Assembly: GCA_038373865.1 (NCBI GenBank)
Contig: JAXGGA010002393.1
Coordinates: forward strand, 59,705-123,704
DNA: 64,000 nucleotides
Source: Uloborus plumipes
Lineage: Eukaryota; Arthropoda; Arachnida; Araneae; Uloboridae
Reading direction: 5' to 3'
Part shown: piece after piece, positions 10,703 to 64,000 of the stretch
Position numbering within the stretch: the stretch's first letter is position 1
Layout of the letters: each line of letters opens with the position of its first letter
The notes under the pieces: model-generated
What the model saw: the letters and a program-made list of their open reading frames with translations, nothing else
Databases searched by the model: none
What the model was told of the DNA's origin: nothing
Translations under genes and position numbers: made by a program

Positions 10703-12740
10703 GTAATTGCAAAAAAATGTTGCAATAATACCTCTGAATTTGCTGAATCTTCAGCCCGAATTTACCGAATGAGGAAAAACTTGGGAGGTCCCAGTGACTC
10801 CCTTCGGGGCGCTCCTGTGTATAGAGTAATATTTAAATTTTTAGAGTTAGAGTAGATTAAACTGTTGCTTTAGATTATAGCTCAGAATGTCCAGCGGCAA
10901 TGAAACATTTTCCTCAAAAATTAGCAAATACTGATTAATGCTTAAGTTCTTTAATATTTACTATTTATGTCGCATTCATGCTGATTAGTTAATGTTTGCT
11001 CCAACTTTGACAAAAAATATTTATTAAGCTTCTTGGAAGTATACCAAGAGAGTGTAAAAACTTCTGGATGAGAAGATGTGAGATTAAATTTATCATTTAA
11101 GGAGGATATCGCAAACACCTAACATTCCTAAAAGGCAATTGACTTTAAAGATTACTTCTTTGTTTTGAATAGGAGTGTCTTCTCTTTCGTAAGGTTTTTT
11201 TTTTTTTAATGGTTTGTTGAGGTTTTAGTATTTACTGATTTTCAAGATGCAGAAAATCGACAGCATCTATGTCGTATGATTATGCGGCATGTAAAAGAAA
11301 AGATATCTAGAGTACTTGGTTGCCATGGAGTATCTCTTGGCAAAATTACATTCCTAGTACAGTTTCACTTAGAATAGATCCCAAGTGCCTCCATCTAGTG
11401 GGGAAATTAGGCGTTAAAATTATCATGGCAATGGCATTCCGCCAACATTGGTACCACGTGAAAGAATGGGTGCCGGTCTCGGGAAATACTTCAGGTCTGC
11501 AAATGGTTAGCAGCTAAACGCAGCCCGGTTTGAAACAAGAATCTTTCATAAACTATGAGCTTAATGTGCAATAATGGAAGAAAGGTTCATCGTGGATTCA
11601 CATGATTCATGTTATATATTTTTGACGTCCATAATGAATGTTTCTTGGAGGCCACTAATTGAAAGTGACTACTAATTTATTTTTGTTTAACCGCCGATGA
11701 GATGGAAACTGTAACTTAAGGTTTACAGGGATGGAAATGGACCGATTTATTTGTTTTCGGGGATGCCAGGTTTCGCAGATGCGTTTCAGTCGCTAAATGA
11801 AGCAGGGGTGTCATATCGATTTGAACGATACAGGCGCATCGAATTTTAAATCCCCTCCCCCTCCTCGTTCAGATAGATTCATCTTAGCTGGACACTTGCC
11901 AATTCCATATCAACCGTGGACCGATAATGAAATGCGGGTTTGGGGGGAAATAACTCATGGTAGTCAAAATGATTTACAGATTCGTTACTTTCAGCCAAAA
12001 ATATGCAACACAAATTTTCATTTTAGGAACATTTTGCATGCTGCACAGTGTTATCATGGAAAACTTAACTGAATTTAGGTCTTTTATCATGAATTAAATG
12101 TTTCCTTGCTCGCTTTTTTCCGCAAGTAACGTAACCTTGTTAACATATTATGGCACATTTGAAATATTCTCTTTCTCTTCTTATTTATTTATTAGTTAAT
12201 TTGAGGGGGGATTTCAGTTGTTTTATAGAAGTGACATGAAATGCAGAAAAAGCGCACGTAATTTTAAGAATCATAAATCTTAACTCTCTCTTGATACAAA
12301 TTCGCATCCTATAATTACTGTTCCTTTGAAATTGTATTCTTCAGTGAACGTATTCTACGAAGCCAATACAAGAGTATAGTTGTTCGCCACGTGCCAAAAC
12401 AATTAAACATCGAGAGTGATATATGTCTCAAAAATTGCAATCTCTGCTCACTGAGATATTTGCTTCGCAGCCAAAGCGCTCTTTACCATCATGGAAGAGT
12501 CACCCAAGAACAAAAGTCTCTTCAAAACCTCAGTAGGTGCGTTTCTGTGAGATATGAGAATAAAAATGAAAAACGCAGCCAAGGTCGCCAAACAAAAAAT
12601 TCTGGAGGAATTAATGCTTGGGGCCAATATATACTGACAAATATTTGTTTTTCAATAGAACGTAAAACGATATGAAAAGAGGACAAATTAAATAAATATT
12701 TGAGCTTATGACTACTTGCTTTTAATTCTCTTTGAATCTG
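10700..12740. other. Intergenic region, nothing recognised
   Basis: About 2 kb with short open frames (for example near 11320-11517 and 11797-12072) that show no family motif, no codon-like composition and no splice context. No terminal repeats or RNA genes were recognised. Confidence 0.4.
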
Positions 12741-12754
12741 GAGCAAAATAATGG

Positions 12755-13155
12755 ATAACAATAAGGGGAAGAAAAATAAGAAGCATTTTGAGCTGTATCA
12801 AATAACGTAGAACGATGCTAATTATAAATACATAGTTTAGTCAGGGAAGTCATTTCAAGTTTTTCCAGGGGGCCGGGGGGGGGGGCAAATGGTAAAAACA
12901 CAATACAATTTCACCAGCAAACAACAAAAACCACGCTCACTTATATTAAAATACATTGATTTCTCAAAGTCAGGGGGGGGGGAATGACCCCTCTGCCCCC
13001 CTCCCTCCTAAATGACGGGCCTGAGTTTAGTTGAATATATCAAAAGGATAGCAAATGCAAGTTTTACATTGAAAACGTCGGAAAGTTCCCATCACCCATG
13101 TTTTAACTGAAATGGTTCGCGAGTGCTAGGCGCGGTTTTCAAGGACGAACAATAT
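12755..13155 (+). repeat. Dispersed repeat B, copy 1, split by a MITE
   Basis: Shares long stretches with 16087-16400, 52365-52640 and, inverted, 42045-42320. The shared parts include an ATACATAGTTTAGTTGAAT segment, a CGGAAAGTT segment and a GGTTCGCxAGTGCTxGG end. This copy is interrupted by the hAT-like MITE at 12842-13023; the copy at 16250 shows the uninterrupted site. The class is unknown, and no terminal inverted repeats were recognised. Confidence 0.8.
12842..13023. mobile_element. hAT-like MITE, family CAGGCCCGTCATTT, copy 1
   Basis: 182 bp. It begins CAGGGAAGTCATTT and ends AAATGACGGGCCTG. It is flanked by perfect 8-bp duplications AGTTTAGT (12834-12841 and 13024-13031). Inverted ends plus an 8-bp target duplication indicate the hAT superfamily. 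G/C homopolymers lie next to both ends, and there is no coding capacity. The empty target is visible at about 16250. Confidence 0.93.
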
Positions 13156-13315
13156 GGGATAATTCCTTGTTGATATTGGGTATACAGGGTGCAGGAAACA
13201 CTTAGCTAGAATGAAGTTTTCCAGAGCACACCAAAGATATAGAAAGTGAAATGAAGTTGAAGAAGGAAAAGTAAACTCACATCGGTAACAAGAAGTTCTG
13301 TCAAGAACTAAACGA

Positions 13316-14422
13316 GCCTACTTTCCCGTACATCGACATCGGCATTCTAGCATCTGATCATTATTCTCTTGATTATCTAAGACTAAAAATTATGTCAAAC
13401 ATACCTTTTTAGCACTTGAAGCTGATTTCTAAAAGCAAAATATACCCCTCTCATCAGATGAAATAGACACATAAAAAGTAAATTAATGAATAAATAAAGT
13501 TTTGTCGCACCTTTTAAAGAATGTAACTGTTACAGTTCTTCCGTAGAAAAATTCCTCAATTGTTTTCAAAAAAAATTAAAAGTACAAAGTACATCAAAAC
13601 ACATTTTATCAAAGAAAGAAAAAAAAAAAGAAAAGAAAAACTCGTCCGTTGATAAAATGTCTCGAATTTCACTTTTAATCCGTTGCCAGTTGTTAAATAT
13701 AAATAAAGAATAAAATGCCCTCGTGAATGAAACATTTTTGTTACAAAAAAAATCGTCTGCCAAAAATAATAATAATAATAATAATAAATTCAATAAAACA
13801 AATGAATAAATAAACAAAAAATCGTCTGCACAGTCAGTCATTTTTTTTCGGACTGTTTACTCAAAAGTTATTAGGGGTGACAGCTTGCTTGAGCGGTTCA
13901 ATGTTGAACGAAAAATTGTTCAAATCGGAAATGTAAATACGGGAATGAAGTATCCTTGAAAAGTTCTTTCCAACAAAAAAAAGTTTGTTCAAATCGGACT
14001 GTTCATTAAAAAGTTAGTATCGCGGGACCGGTTGTTTGAACGGCTCAAATTTGAACCAAAAATTGTTCAAATCAAAAAATCAAATATGGGAATGAGCTGT
14101 ACTCGCCGAGATCTTTCCAACAAAAAAAAGTTTGTCCAAATCGGACTGTTCATTCAAAAGTTATTAGGGGGGGACAGACAGACCGACCGACCGACCGACC
14201 GACCGACACACAAATTCCCCATCTCAATACCCTACTTTCAAATTTTTAATTTTTCGATATTCATTTTACCTTTTTATTTTTTTCACTTGGCGATATTTTT
14301 TTTGACTTGGCGATATTTTTTAATTTGGCGATATTTTTTGGACTTGGCGATATTTTTTAGATGCATTAAGCTACTTTTAATACTTTTTTCGTCTTTCTTT
14401 TATTTTTAACGGGAAAGTAGGC
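13316..14422. mobile_element. Element with 14-bp TIRs and 147-bp monomers, copy 1
   Basis: Bounded by GCCTACTTTCCCGT (13316-13329) and its reverse complement (14409-14422). It matches 62122-63807 over most of its length. Inside are about two monomers containing GAACGGTTCAATGTTGAACG and an AGATCTTTCCAACAAA segment, then (GACC)n, then four roughly 20-bp ACTTGGCGATATTTTTT units (about 14285-14360). Identity to the second copy extends about 24 bp left of the TIR and includes the small hairpin GTTCTGTCAAGAAC, so the true left end is uncertain. Confidence 0.75.
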
Positions 14423-14790
14423 TAAAAAGGGGCTCTGACAACTAATCCTTCTTAAAAAACTGCATTCATATTTCGTAGTCAATCCTCTTTACATTTTTTA
14501 GTTAATAGATACTAGTCTAGTGTTGTGAGTGCTAGATGATTCTTCAGTCGCACGAATTTTTATTTTGACTTTCGGAACCGAAAAGCGTATCAAAGCACAG
14601 TTTGAAGATAACTGCTTCACTCCAGTATAGCTATTCTGGTTTAATTTTTTTTAAATGATTTATAAATATTCTGAGAATAGTAAACGATAGGCAATATAAG
14701 GGCTTATCAATTGAGGTGTGTTGAACCAAAAAGGTACACAGAAAGTCAGAGACAAAAATTTCGGTTCTGTCGTCATTGGTGTGAAACTAG

Positions 14791-14994
14791 GACTATACTT
14801 CGCAGCAACTTAACTTGTCAGTGACGTCACTACGGACGGAGAGAATAAGAACTCACAAGCAGTCAGCGGTCTCCTCTAATTCGCCAAGTAGGCTGTGACG
14901 TTTTATCTAGCTCGTTTTTCATAGGCTAACGTCACGCTGTTGGCTCCGCCCGTAGTGACGTCACTGCCAAGTTAAACTGCTGCGAAGTATAGTC
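14791..14994. mobile_element. 204-bp MITE with roughly 48-bp TIRs containing CRE-like sites
   Basis: The left end GACTATACTTCGCAGC and the right end in reverse complement agree over about 48 bp with a few mismatches. Each TIR holds a palindromic TGACGTCA octamer. There is no coding potential. The target duplication is not clear. Confidence 0.85.
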
Positions 14995-16086
14995 TCAATT
15001 TGTGTTTGTGTATTTATGAAGAAGAATTATATTTCCGTTATATTTCAATAAAGCTTGCGTAGTGAATTTTGGAAACTTTCAACTAATTAATCCATTTTTT
15101 GCCTAAAACATTTAAAATCATATAAGTAACACGCACCACGTTTAGTGGCCAAATGTTTAAAATGAGATCTTAAAATGAGTTTCGAATCCTTCGAAGTGAA
15201 TAATAAAATATAATGAATGAAATTTTAAAGACTTCGGTTTCAATATCGCGTTGTGAAAAGTTCATTTTTTTTAGCGTACATTCTTGTAAAAATAAAAATA
15301 AATAAACAAAAGCAGGGAAAGAGAAATTCAATAGTTCGTTAAAATATAACTAAAAGAAAAGAATATACATTTTTAAAGTAACAAATGCGTAAGTTAATTA
15401 ATTCGAAAAACATTGAAAACAGAACACTTCATTCCACAGTTTAAACAGTGGTATAAATTGGGGAAAAGTGTGCTTGCTTTTTTTATGGGTCATATTCCAG
15501 AAAAAATCGGTAGTAATCCGCTTTGAATTGCCATCATAACTCCTCTCTCAAACGATCTCCGTTTGCAGAATTTTTAATCTGAAATGGTTTGAGGCAGAAA
15601 AAAATTGGAAGCCTTTAGTGCAGCTTACATCTTCGTAATTGCGACAGGCTCGCAAAAATTACGAGTATTAAAATCTCGTGAAAATTAGAGCTTTTACAGT
15701 TTATATATGTTTTTTTTAATATTTCCGTAAACATAGTAGATGAAATATTATTAGCAAAAATATTTTTAAAAAAACATTTTAACAATATCTATGTTTATCT
15801 TTCCCAATTAAGCTGTGTAGCAACGATTGAAATAAAATACTCAAAAATTACTATACAACGGAAAATCGTCAAGTTGTTTAAACTTTTAAAAACGAAGGTA
15901 GTTTCTATTTAAATTTTAAATCTCAACTAAAATTATTTAAAGATCATTTTTGATTCGCGTCTGAAAATGTCTGCCCTTCACTTATGATTTCTTTGCTACT
16001 TTACCAAAGATTTTAACTACAAACAAAAACATAAAATATAATTTCAAATCTAAAAATGAATCTACTATCTGATCATCTTAGGTAAA
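14995..16086. other. Intergenic region, nothing recognised
   Basis: Strongly AT-rich. No coding motifs, terminal repeats or RNA genes recognised on either strand. Confidence 0.4.
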
Positions 16087-16400
16087 AGCTTCCGCGTATT
16101 TACGCATGGGTTAGGTCTTCTCTGATCTTACCAAAATAGGGGTGATAGGTTATAGGTAGCAATAGGGTGATAGGTAGCAATAAGGGAAAGAATAATAAGA
16201 ATCATTTTGAGCCGTATCGAACAACGTAGAGCGATGTTAATTTCAAATACATAGTTTAGTTGAATGTGTTAAAAGGACAGCAAAATTGCAACTTTTAAAT
16301 TGAAAACTTCGGAAAGTTTTCATTCACAACCTATCACCCCCTTTTTAAGTGGAATGGTTCGCTAGTGCTGGGAGCGGTTTTCACGGACGGACAGTATATG
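16087..16400 (+). repeat. Dispersed repeat B, copy 2 (uninterrupted)
   Basis: Runs from a CTTCCGCGTATTTACGCATG start to a GGTTCGCTAGTGCTGGGAG end. It carries the intact target (CATAGTTTAGTTGAAT) into which the hAT-like MITE inserted in copy 1. Confidence 0.8.
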
Positions 16401-16619
16401 CTTTATTTTTCGCCAGTTCCAGTGAAAACAATAACATACGTTTGTTTCTTTTTATGTTTTCTTTCCTTCTCTCTCTCTCTCTCTTTTTTTACAACGAATC
16501 AATTTTATTTATTTATTCATTCGATTTATGCATTTTGATACACTGAATAAATAGTTCACCTAAGCAGTGTAAACCTACTACTCGGAAACGAATTAGCATT
16601 CATAATGGTTGCTATATTT

Positions 16620-16873
16620 GGCGGCCCTTCGCGTTATGATTAGTGCCTAACTGGCAATGACATAACAAGACAAACACGGTGGCTAAAAAAAACCACAACT
16701 TGTGAAGGTATGTCGTGGGAGTTTTATCACTTATGCTTTCCTCCCCGTCTTGTCGCAAATGAGAACGTGGAGCATCCTCCACGCGAGAGGAATCAGAATA
16801 TTTGGATTCCAAATTAAGAACGTGCCCGCTGTCTCTCCCCGAGTTTTCCTTTTCTTCGCCTCGGGTACGGAGA
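16620..16873 (+). other. Probable 5' untranslated region or promoter-proximal DNA of the receptor gene
   Basis: Noticeably more G+C-rich than its surroundings and directly upstream of the signal-peptide exon. The first ATG in the coding frame is at 16874. An upstream ATG near 16706 opens a short reading frame that ends before 16874. The transcription start cannot be placed from sequence. Confidence 0.35.
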
Positions 16874-59526
<42,653 letters not shown>

Positions 59527-60220
59527 TGACCTGGCTGAACGAAACTTTAGCGCTGTTTTATGAAACAAATCACATCACAAGACTACCATCAGCCTAAAGT
59601 GCGTTTGAAATTTTTTGGACACTTCATAAACTTCGAACAATCGGACACTCTCATTTTTGCTTGCATAGATTATAAATTTTGTAAAAATACATTACAACTA
59701 TGGCTAGAGAAAGAAACTGAGTGAAAAAATGTATAAAAGGAATTGTCAGATTTTAGGAAAGCTGAATATTGATATGATACACACTTATTTTCCTCAACTT
59801 TACCGTTTCATATTCATTCGGATACAAATTAATTGTATCGTATTTACTTGGTTTCAACAGTTGTTATCCTCCATTTTACGCAAAGAAATTGAAATTTCAT
59901 GAAATGAAATTTTTGATGTGACCAGTTGTAGCTCATTAGTGACTGGTCATTACGAACTATTTTATTATTTTCCAAATGTATTGCATAAACTCGAATGTTA
60001 ATCATTGCTTGAATCAGATACATTGTCACTCAATAATGTGCATCCTAAGACAAATTTAGTAGCTATGTTGATATTGGCCTATGATTTATAGTTCCTCATT
60101 CAGACAAATTTAGCTTTGTTCCTCATATAGTGAGAAATCATGTATTACCGTCCGTTTTTTAACTATGAAAATTTTATATTTGCATGTTTATTTTGAAAAA
60201 TAAATATATTATTATTAAAT
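59527..60220 (+). other. Probable 3' untranslated region with AATAAA
   Basis: After the receptor stop, AT-rich DNA runs to an AATAAA hexamer at 60199-60204, the clearest candidate poly(A) signal. Other sites further down cannot be excluded. Confidence 0.55.
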
Positions 60221-62097
60221 TGGCTACATGTTTTTAAAATACAATTTTACATCAAGTACATTTTTATACAAGTGTATAAAAATATTAAAAATTTACTATA
60301 TAGGGAAGACTGTTGTACCTTGATAACGTTGTACCTTGAAACGTTTGAACTAGCCCCGGCTGGTGTTGCTATGTATTGGATCTTTCCAGGTTTAAAGTCT
60401 TCTGCTGGGGAGGCATAACTTGTCAGTGTAGTTTTATCAGTGCAAGACCTCGGGAAAACTTGAAATTACGGGCCTGACCTGACCTATTCTCTTGTGAAAC
60501 TGATTTAACATGATGCATTTATTCAATATACCGCCAACTAGGTTATTCCATCCAAGGACTGCAATTTCGTGCTTATTGACACTCGTCAGACTGGAATAAT
60601 ACTGTGCTTTTTTTTCTAATACAGCTCTATACTTAAGGCAATATGAAAACAGAAAAAATACATAAATGTTTTAATGTAAAAGTGTAAAAATTTAAAAATT
60701 CCAACGAAAAATAAAAACATTTCTTTAAAAATCCAGATATAATCTGTTTTATTTGTAAATATTGCTCATTTTTTATGAACTAATATTCTAAACCATTTAC
60801 TTTGTTTTCTTTGCCATTATTAATCAATTGAATTAAAGTTTAAAATCATCTTTATGAGTTTGGGAAGTATTTCAGTTACGAGACAGTAATTACACTTTTA
60901 CATTTAAGTTAAATTTAAAACTGTCATCAATTTTTTATTTATTTATTTTTTTCGTTGCTGATCATTGATTTGAGTTCTTAAATGACTTGTCTTCATATGA
61001 AAATTAACAACCATCAATTTGTTACGAGATGAATTTTTCCTAACCGTCATTGGCAAAAGTTAATGTGTTGAAAAAAATGAGATTTATATTGTCCGTCAAA
61101 TCGAATTTGCTGTAGTTTTTAAGGTCGCATTCCATTCTGAATAGCAGATAAGTATTGTTACAAAGTTTACCTTTATTTAAAGTGCATTTGAAGACTGAGC
61201 CATTTAAAAAACATAGCAACTTTATTTATACAACTTACGTAGTTGCTGTATTTGTGCTGAAGTATCCAGCATCCAAACAAATATCATGAAATATACCGGA
61301 AACACAACGCTAAACACGAATTTACTTCCAAATACGATAAAGCACAGAGACAAAAACCACAGCTCAAACAGTACAGAGCTAAATAATTCGTTAACATCTA
61401 ACGCATTGGTGCAACTCTTTATTTATAACCTCCAGAAAATACTGCAATAATCCAGTATATTCTAATAGAAATATCTGTTGAGTTCAAAAAAGCGATAAAT
61501 ATGGTGAATTTTGGCTATTTCTTAACGAAGCTGGAGAATAAAAATCAAACACCAAAAATTATTCAACTTGACAATAGCTCTTCAATTTTTTGCCAAATTC
61601 GTCGACATATTGCTAAAGGGTGCAAAGCAGAGTGGAAATACTGTATGCAGGTAAGTTCAGAAAGTGAGGTAATACATATTGAATGAAAGTTTATGGAATA
61701 AACATCGAATTCAGAAAGACTGTGCAACAATATTATGCACATAAAAATCTATCAATAGGAAACATTTGAAAAATTTTAAATAGTATACACTGAACTGCCA
61801 AAAATGAGACGCGTACAATGCATAAAATAAAACAAATAGCAAGTTATATTATTTAAGCTCGAAACTTTGAATAGTATTTAGTTAGCAGCTATATGATTAA
61901 AGAAAGTGTTATTCAAAATTGCAGATAACATTGATTTTCCCTATCTTTCAGACTTATAAATTATTTTGTCGTTATGCATCGCCGATTCTGCAGATATTAT
62001 TTTACTTTAAAAAATACAAAAAAGTCAGAGAAAGGCCAAATGAAAGAAATCGCGGCAATATCTCTCACAGAAATGTTTAGAAATTGAATGCTAAACA
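60221..62097. other. Downstream intergenic region, nothing recognised
   Basis: AT-rich. A fragment of the CAGGCCCGTCATTT family end (AATTACGGGCCTG) lies near 60462-60474. No gene, RNA or complete element was recognised. Confidence 0.45.
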
Positions 62098-62121
62098 GAA
62101 GTTCTGTCAAGAACTAAACGA

Positions 62122-63807
62122 GCCTACTTTCCCGTACATCGACATCGGCAATCTAGCATCTGATAATATTCTCTTGAATATCTGAAACTGAAAATTATGT
62201 CAAACATACCTTTATAGCACTTAAAGCTGATTTCTAAAAGCAAAATATACCCCTCTCATCAGATGAAATGAACACGTAAAAAGTAAATAAACGAGTAAAT
62301 AAAGTTTTGTCGCACCTTTTAAAGAATGTAACTGTTATAGTTCTTCCGTAGAAAAATTTCACAATCGTTTTCAAAAGAAAAAAAATAATAAATAAAATAA
62401 AAGTACAAAGAACATCAAAACACATTTTATCAAAGAAAGAAAAAAAAACCTCGTTCGTTAATAAAATGTCTCGAATTTTATTTTTAATCCGTTGCCAGTT
62501 GTTAAATATAAATAAAGAATAAAATGCTCTCGTGAATGAAAAATTTTTGTAAACAAAAAAAAATCGTCTGCCAAAAAAATAAAATAAAATAATAATAATA
62601 AATTAAACAAAAAAGATAAACAAAAAATCGTCTGCCCAGTCAGTCATTTTTTTCTGAGCCTGCATTTCCGCCATGTTTGCGGAGTCGGAGTCGGAATCAG
62701 AGTCCTCACAGAAGATTTTTCAGAAAAGTACTTTACATACATTTTTTATCAAAACCGTTTTCTTACAAAGTTAGTTTGAAGGAAATCCGCCTTTAAGTTC
62801 AGAATCAACATTCAATTTAAATTTCCCAGTAGGCGCTCATGTTAAAATTTTTTCTGAACGGTTCATCATTGAACGAAAAATGGTTCAAATTGAAAAGTGA
62901 AATATGGGAATGAGTCTCTCCGAGATCTTTCGAACAAAAAAAGTTTATTCAATTCGGACGGTTCACTTAAAAGTTATTAGGTGGAGAAAGGTTGCTTGAA
63001 CGGTTCAATGTTGAACGAAAAAATGTTCAAATTGAAAATTTAAATACGGTAATGAAGTATCCTTGCCGAGATCTTTCGAACAAAAAAAGTTTGTTAAATC
63101 GGACTGTTCACCAAAAGTTATTAGGGGAGAGCTTTTTGAACGGTCAATTGAACGAAAAATGTTCAAATCGAAAATTTAAAACGGAATAAGTATCTTGATA
63201 GATCTTTGAACAAAAAAAAGTTTCTTCAATACGGACGGTTCACTTAAAAGTTATTAGGGGTGGCAGCTTGTGTTTGAACGGTTCAATGTTGAACGAAAAA
63301 TTGTTCAAATCGAAAATGTAGATACGGGAATGAAGTATCCTTGAAAAGATCTTTCGAACAAAAAAAAGTTTGTTCAAATCGGACTGTTAACTAAAAAGTT
63401 AATATCGCGGGACAGGTTGTTTGAACGGCTCAAAGTTGAACCAAAAATTGTTCAAATCGAAAAATCAAATATGGGAATGAGCTGTACTCGCCGAGATCTT
63501 TCCAACAAAAAAAAATTCGTTCAAATCGGAATGTTCATTCAAAAGTTATTAGGGGGGGGGGGACAGACAGACCGACGACCGACCGACCGACACACACAAA
63601 TTCCCCATCTCAATACCCTACTTTCAAATTTTTAATTTTTCGATATTTATTTCATTTTTTTTTTTTTTGTTTCTTTTTGACTTTGTTTTGGACTTGGCGA
63701 TATTTTTTAACTTGGCGATATTTTTTGGACTTGGCGATATTTTTTAGATGCATTAAGCCACTTTTAATACTTTTTTCGTCTCTTTTATTTTTAACGGGAA
63801 AGTAGGC
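62122..63807. mobile_element. Element with 14-bp TIRs and 147-bp monomers, copy 2
   Basis: Bounded by GCCTACTTTCCCGT (62122-62135) and its reverse complement (63794-63807). It is colinear with 13316-14422 but longer, because it has five monomers instead of two. GATC landmarks in the monomers fall at 62924, 63070, 63201, 63348 and 63495, giving spacings of 146, 131, 147 and 147 bp. A (GACC)n tract and ACTTGGCGATATTTTTT units follow. No transposase or RT was recognised. Confidence 0.8.
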
Positions 63808-64000
63808 TAAAAAGAGTTTTAGGAGGGTGTATTAAAGCATCTTACGTGGAGTAATCTTTAAAATTGACCCTAAACATTAACCATTTAGGTATTAGAAACA
63901 AACGAATGAGGTTCCACTCAATTAATTTGTTTTTCTTTTTTTCCTTTTTTTAAAAAAAAATAAAAGATAAAAATAATGTTTAAATTAAAGGTTTGAGAGT

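Noticed and set aside
11320..12072. Two short open frames of 65 and 91 codons upstream of the receptor gene
   Set aside because: No recognisable motif, splice context or coding bias; no support for a gene.

Overview
The window looks like nuclear DNA of an arthropod, most probably a chelicerate such as a spider. It is AT-rich and gene-sparse, with 0.6-10 kb GT-AG introns, and it is crowded with Ty3/gypsy, SINE and MITE-type repeats. The lineage is inferred from receptor style and repeat texture; no marker in the window proves it.

One complete host gene is recognisable: a kainate-type ionotropic glutamate receptor on the + strand. It has 15 coding exons from 16874 to 59526. Exon phases join without a break into a 2727-nt reading frame (908 codons plus stop). 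The protein has a signal peptide, amino-terminal domain, S1, M1, re-entrant pore loop with a genomic Gln at the Q/R site, M3 with [10 protein letters not shown]2, M4 and a 71-residue tail. A candidate poly(A) signal lies at 60199-60204.

Upstream of the gene (1-16.8 kb) there are two large structures. Positions 1-3286 form a long palindrome with arms of about 1.25 kb and a spacer of about 30 bp. Each arm carries an inverted copy of a small conserved coding block, and a 727-bp TA-flanked MITE sits in the left arm only. Positions 3972-10670 are a young Ty3/gypsy LTR retrotransposon inserted into a (TA)n microsatellite. It has near-identical LTRs, a tRNA-Lys1,2-type primer binding site, and gag, protease, RT, RNase H and integrase. 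Frameshifts, three in-frame stops and a 422-bp tandem duplication inside integrase have broken it.

The introns and flanks carry many non-autonomous elements that can be defined from sequence alone: a hAT-like MITE family with 8-bp target duplications, a larger hAT-like element whose ends are rich in GGAGTC repeats, TA-flanked MITEs, a three-level nest in intron 11, tRNA-derived SINEs (one with a clear 14-bp target duplication), a 650-bp palindromic element, and a dispersed element (13316-14422 and 62122-63807) with 14-bp terminal inverted repeats and a variable number of roughly 147-bp internal monomers. No rRNA, intact tRNA, CRISPR array or second host gene could be supported.
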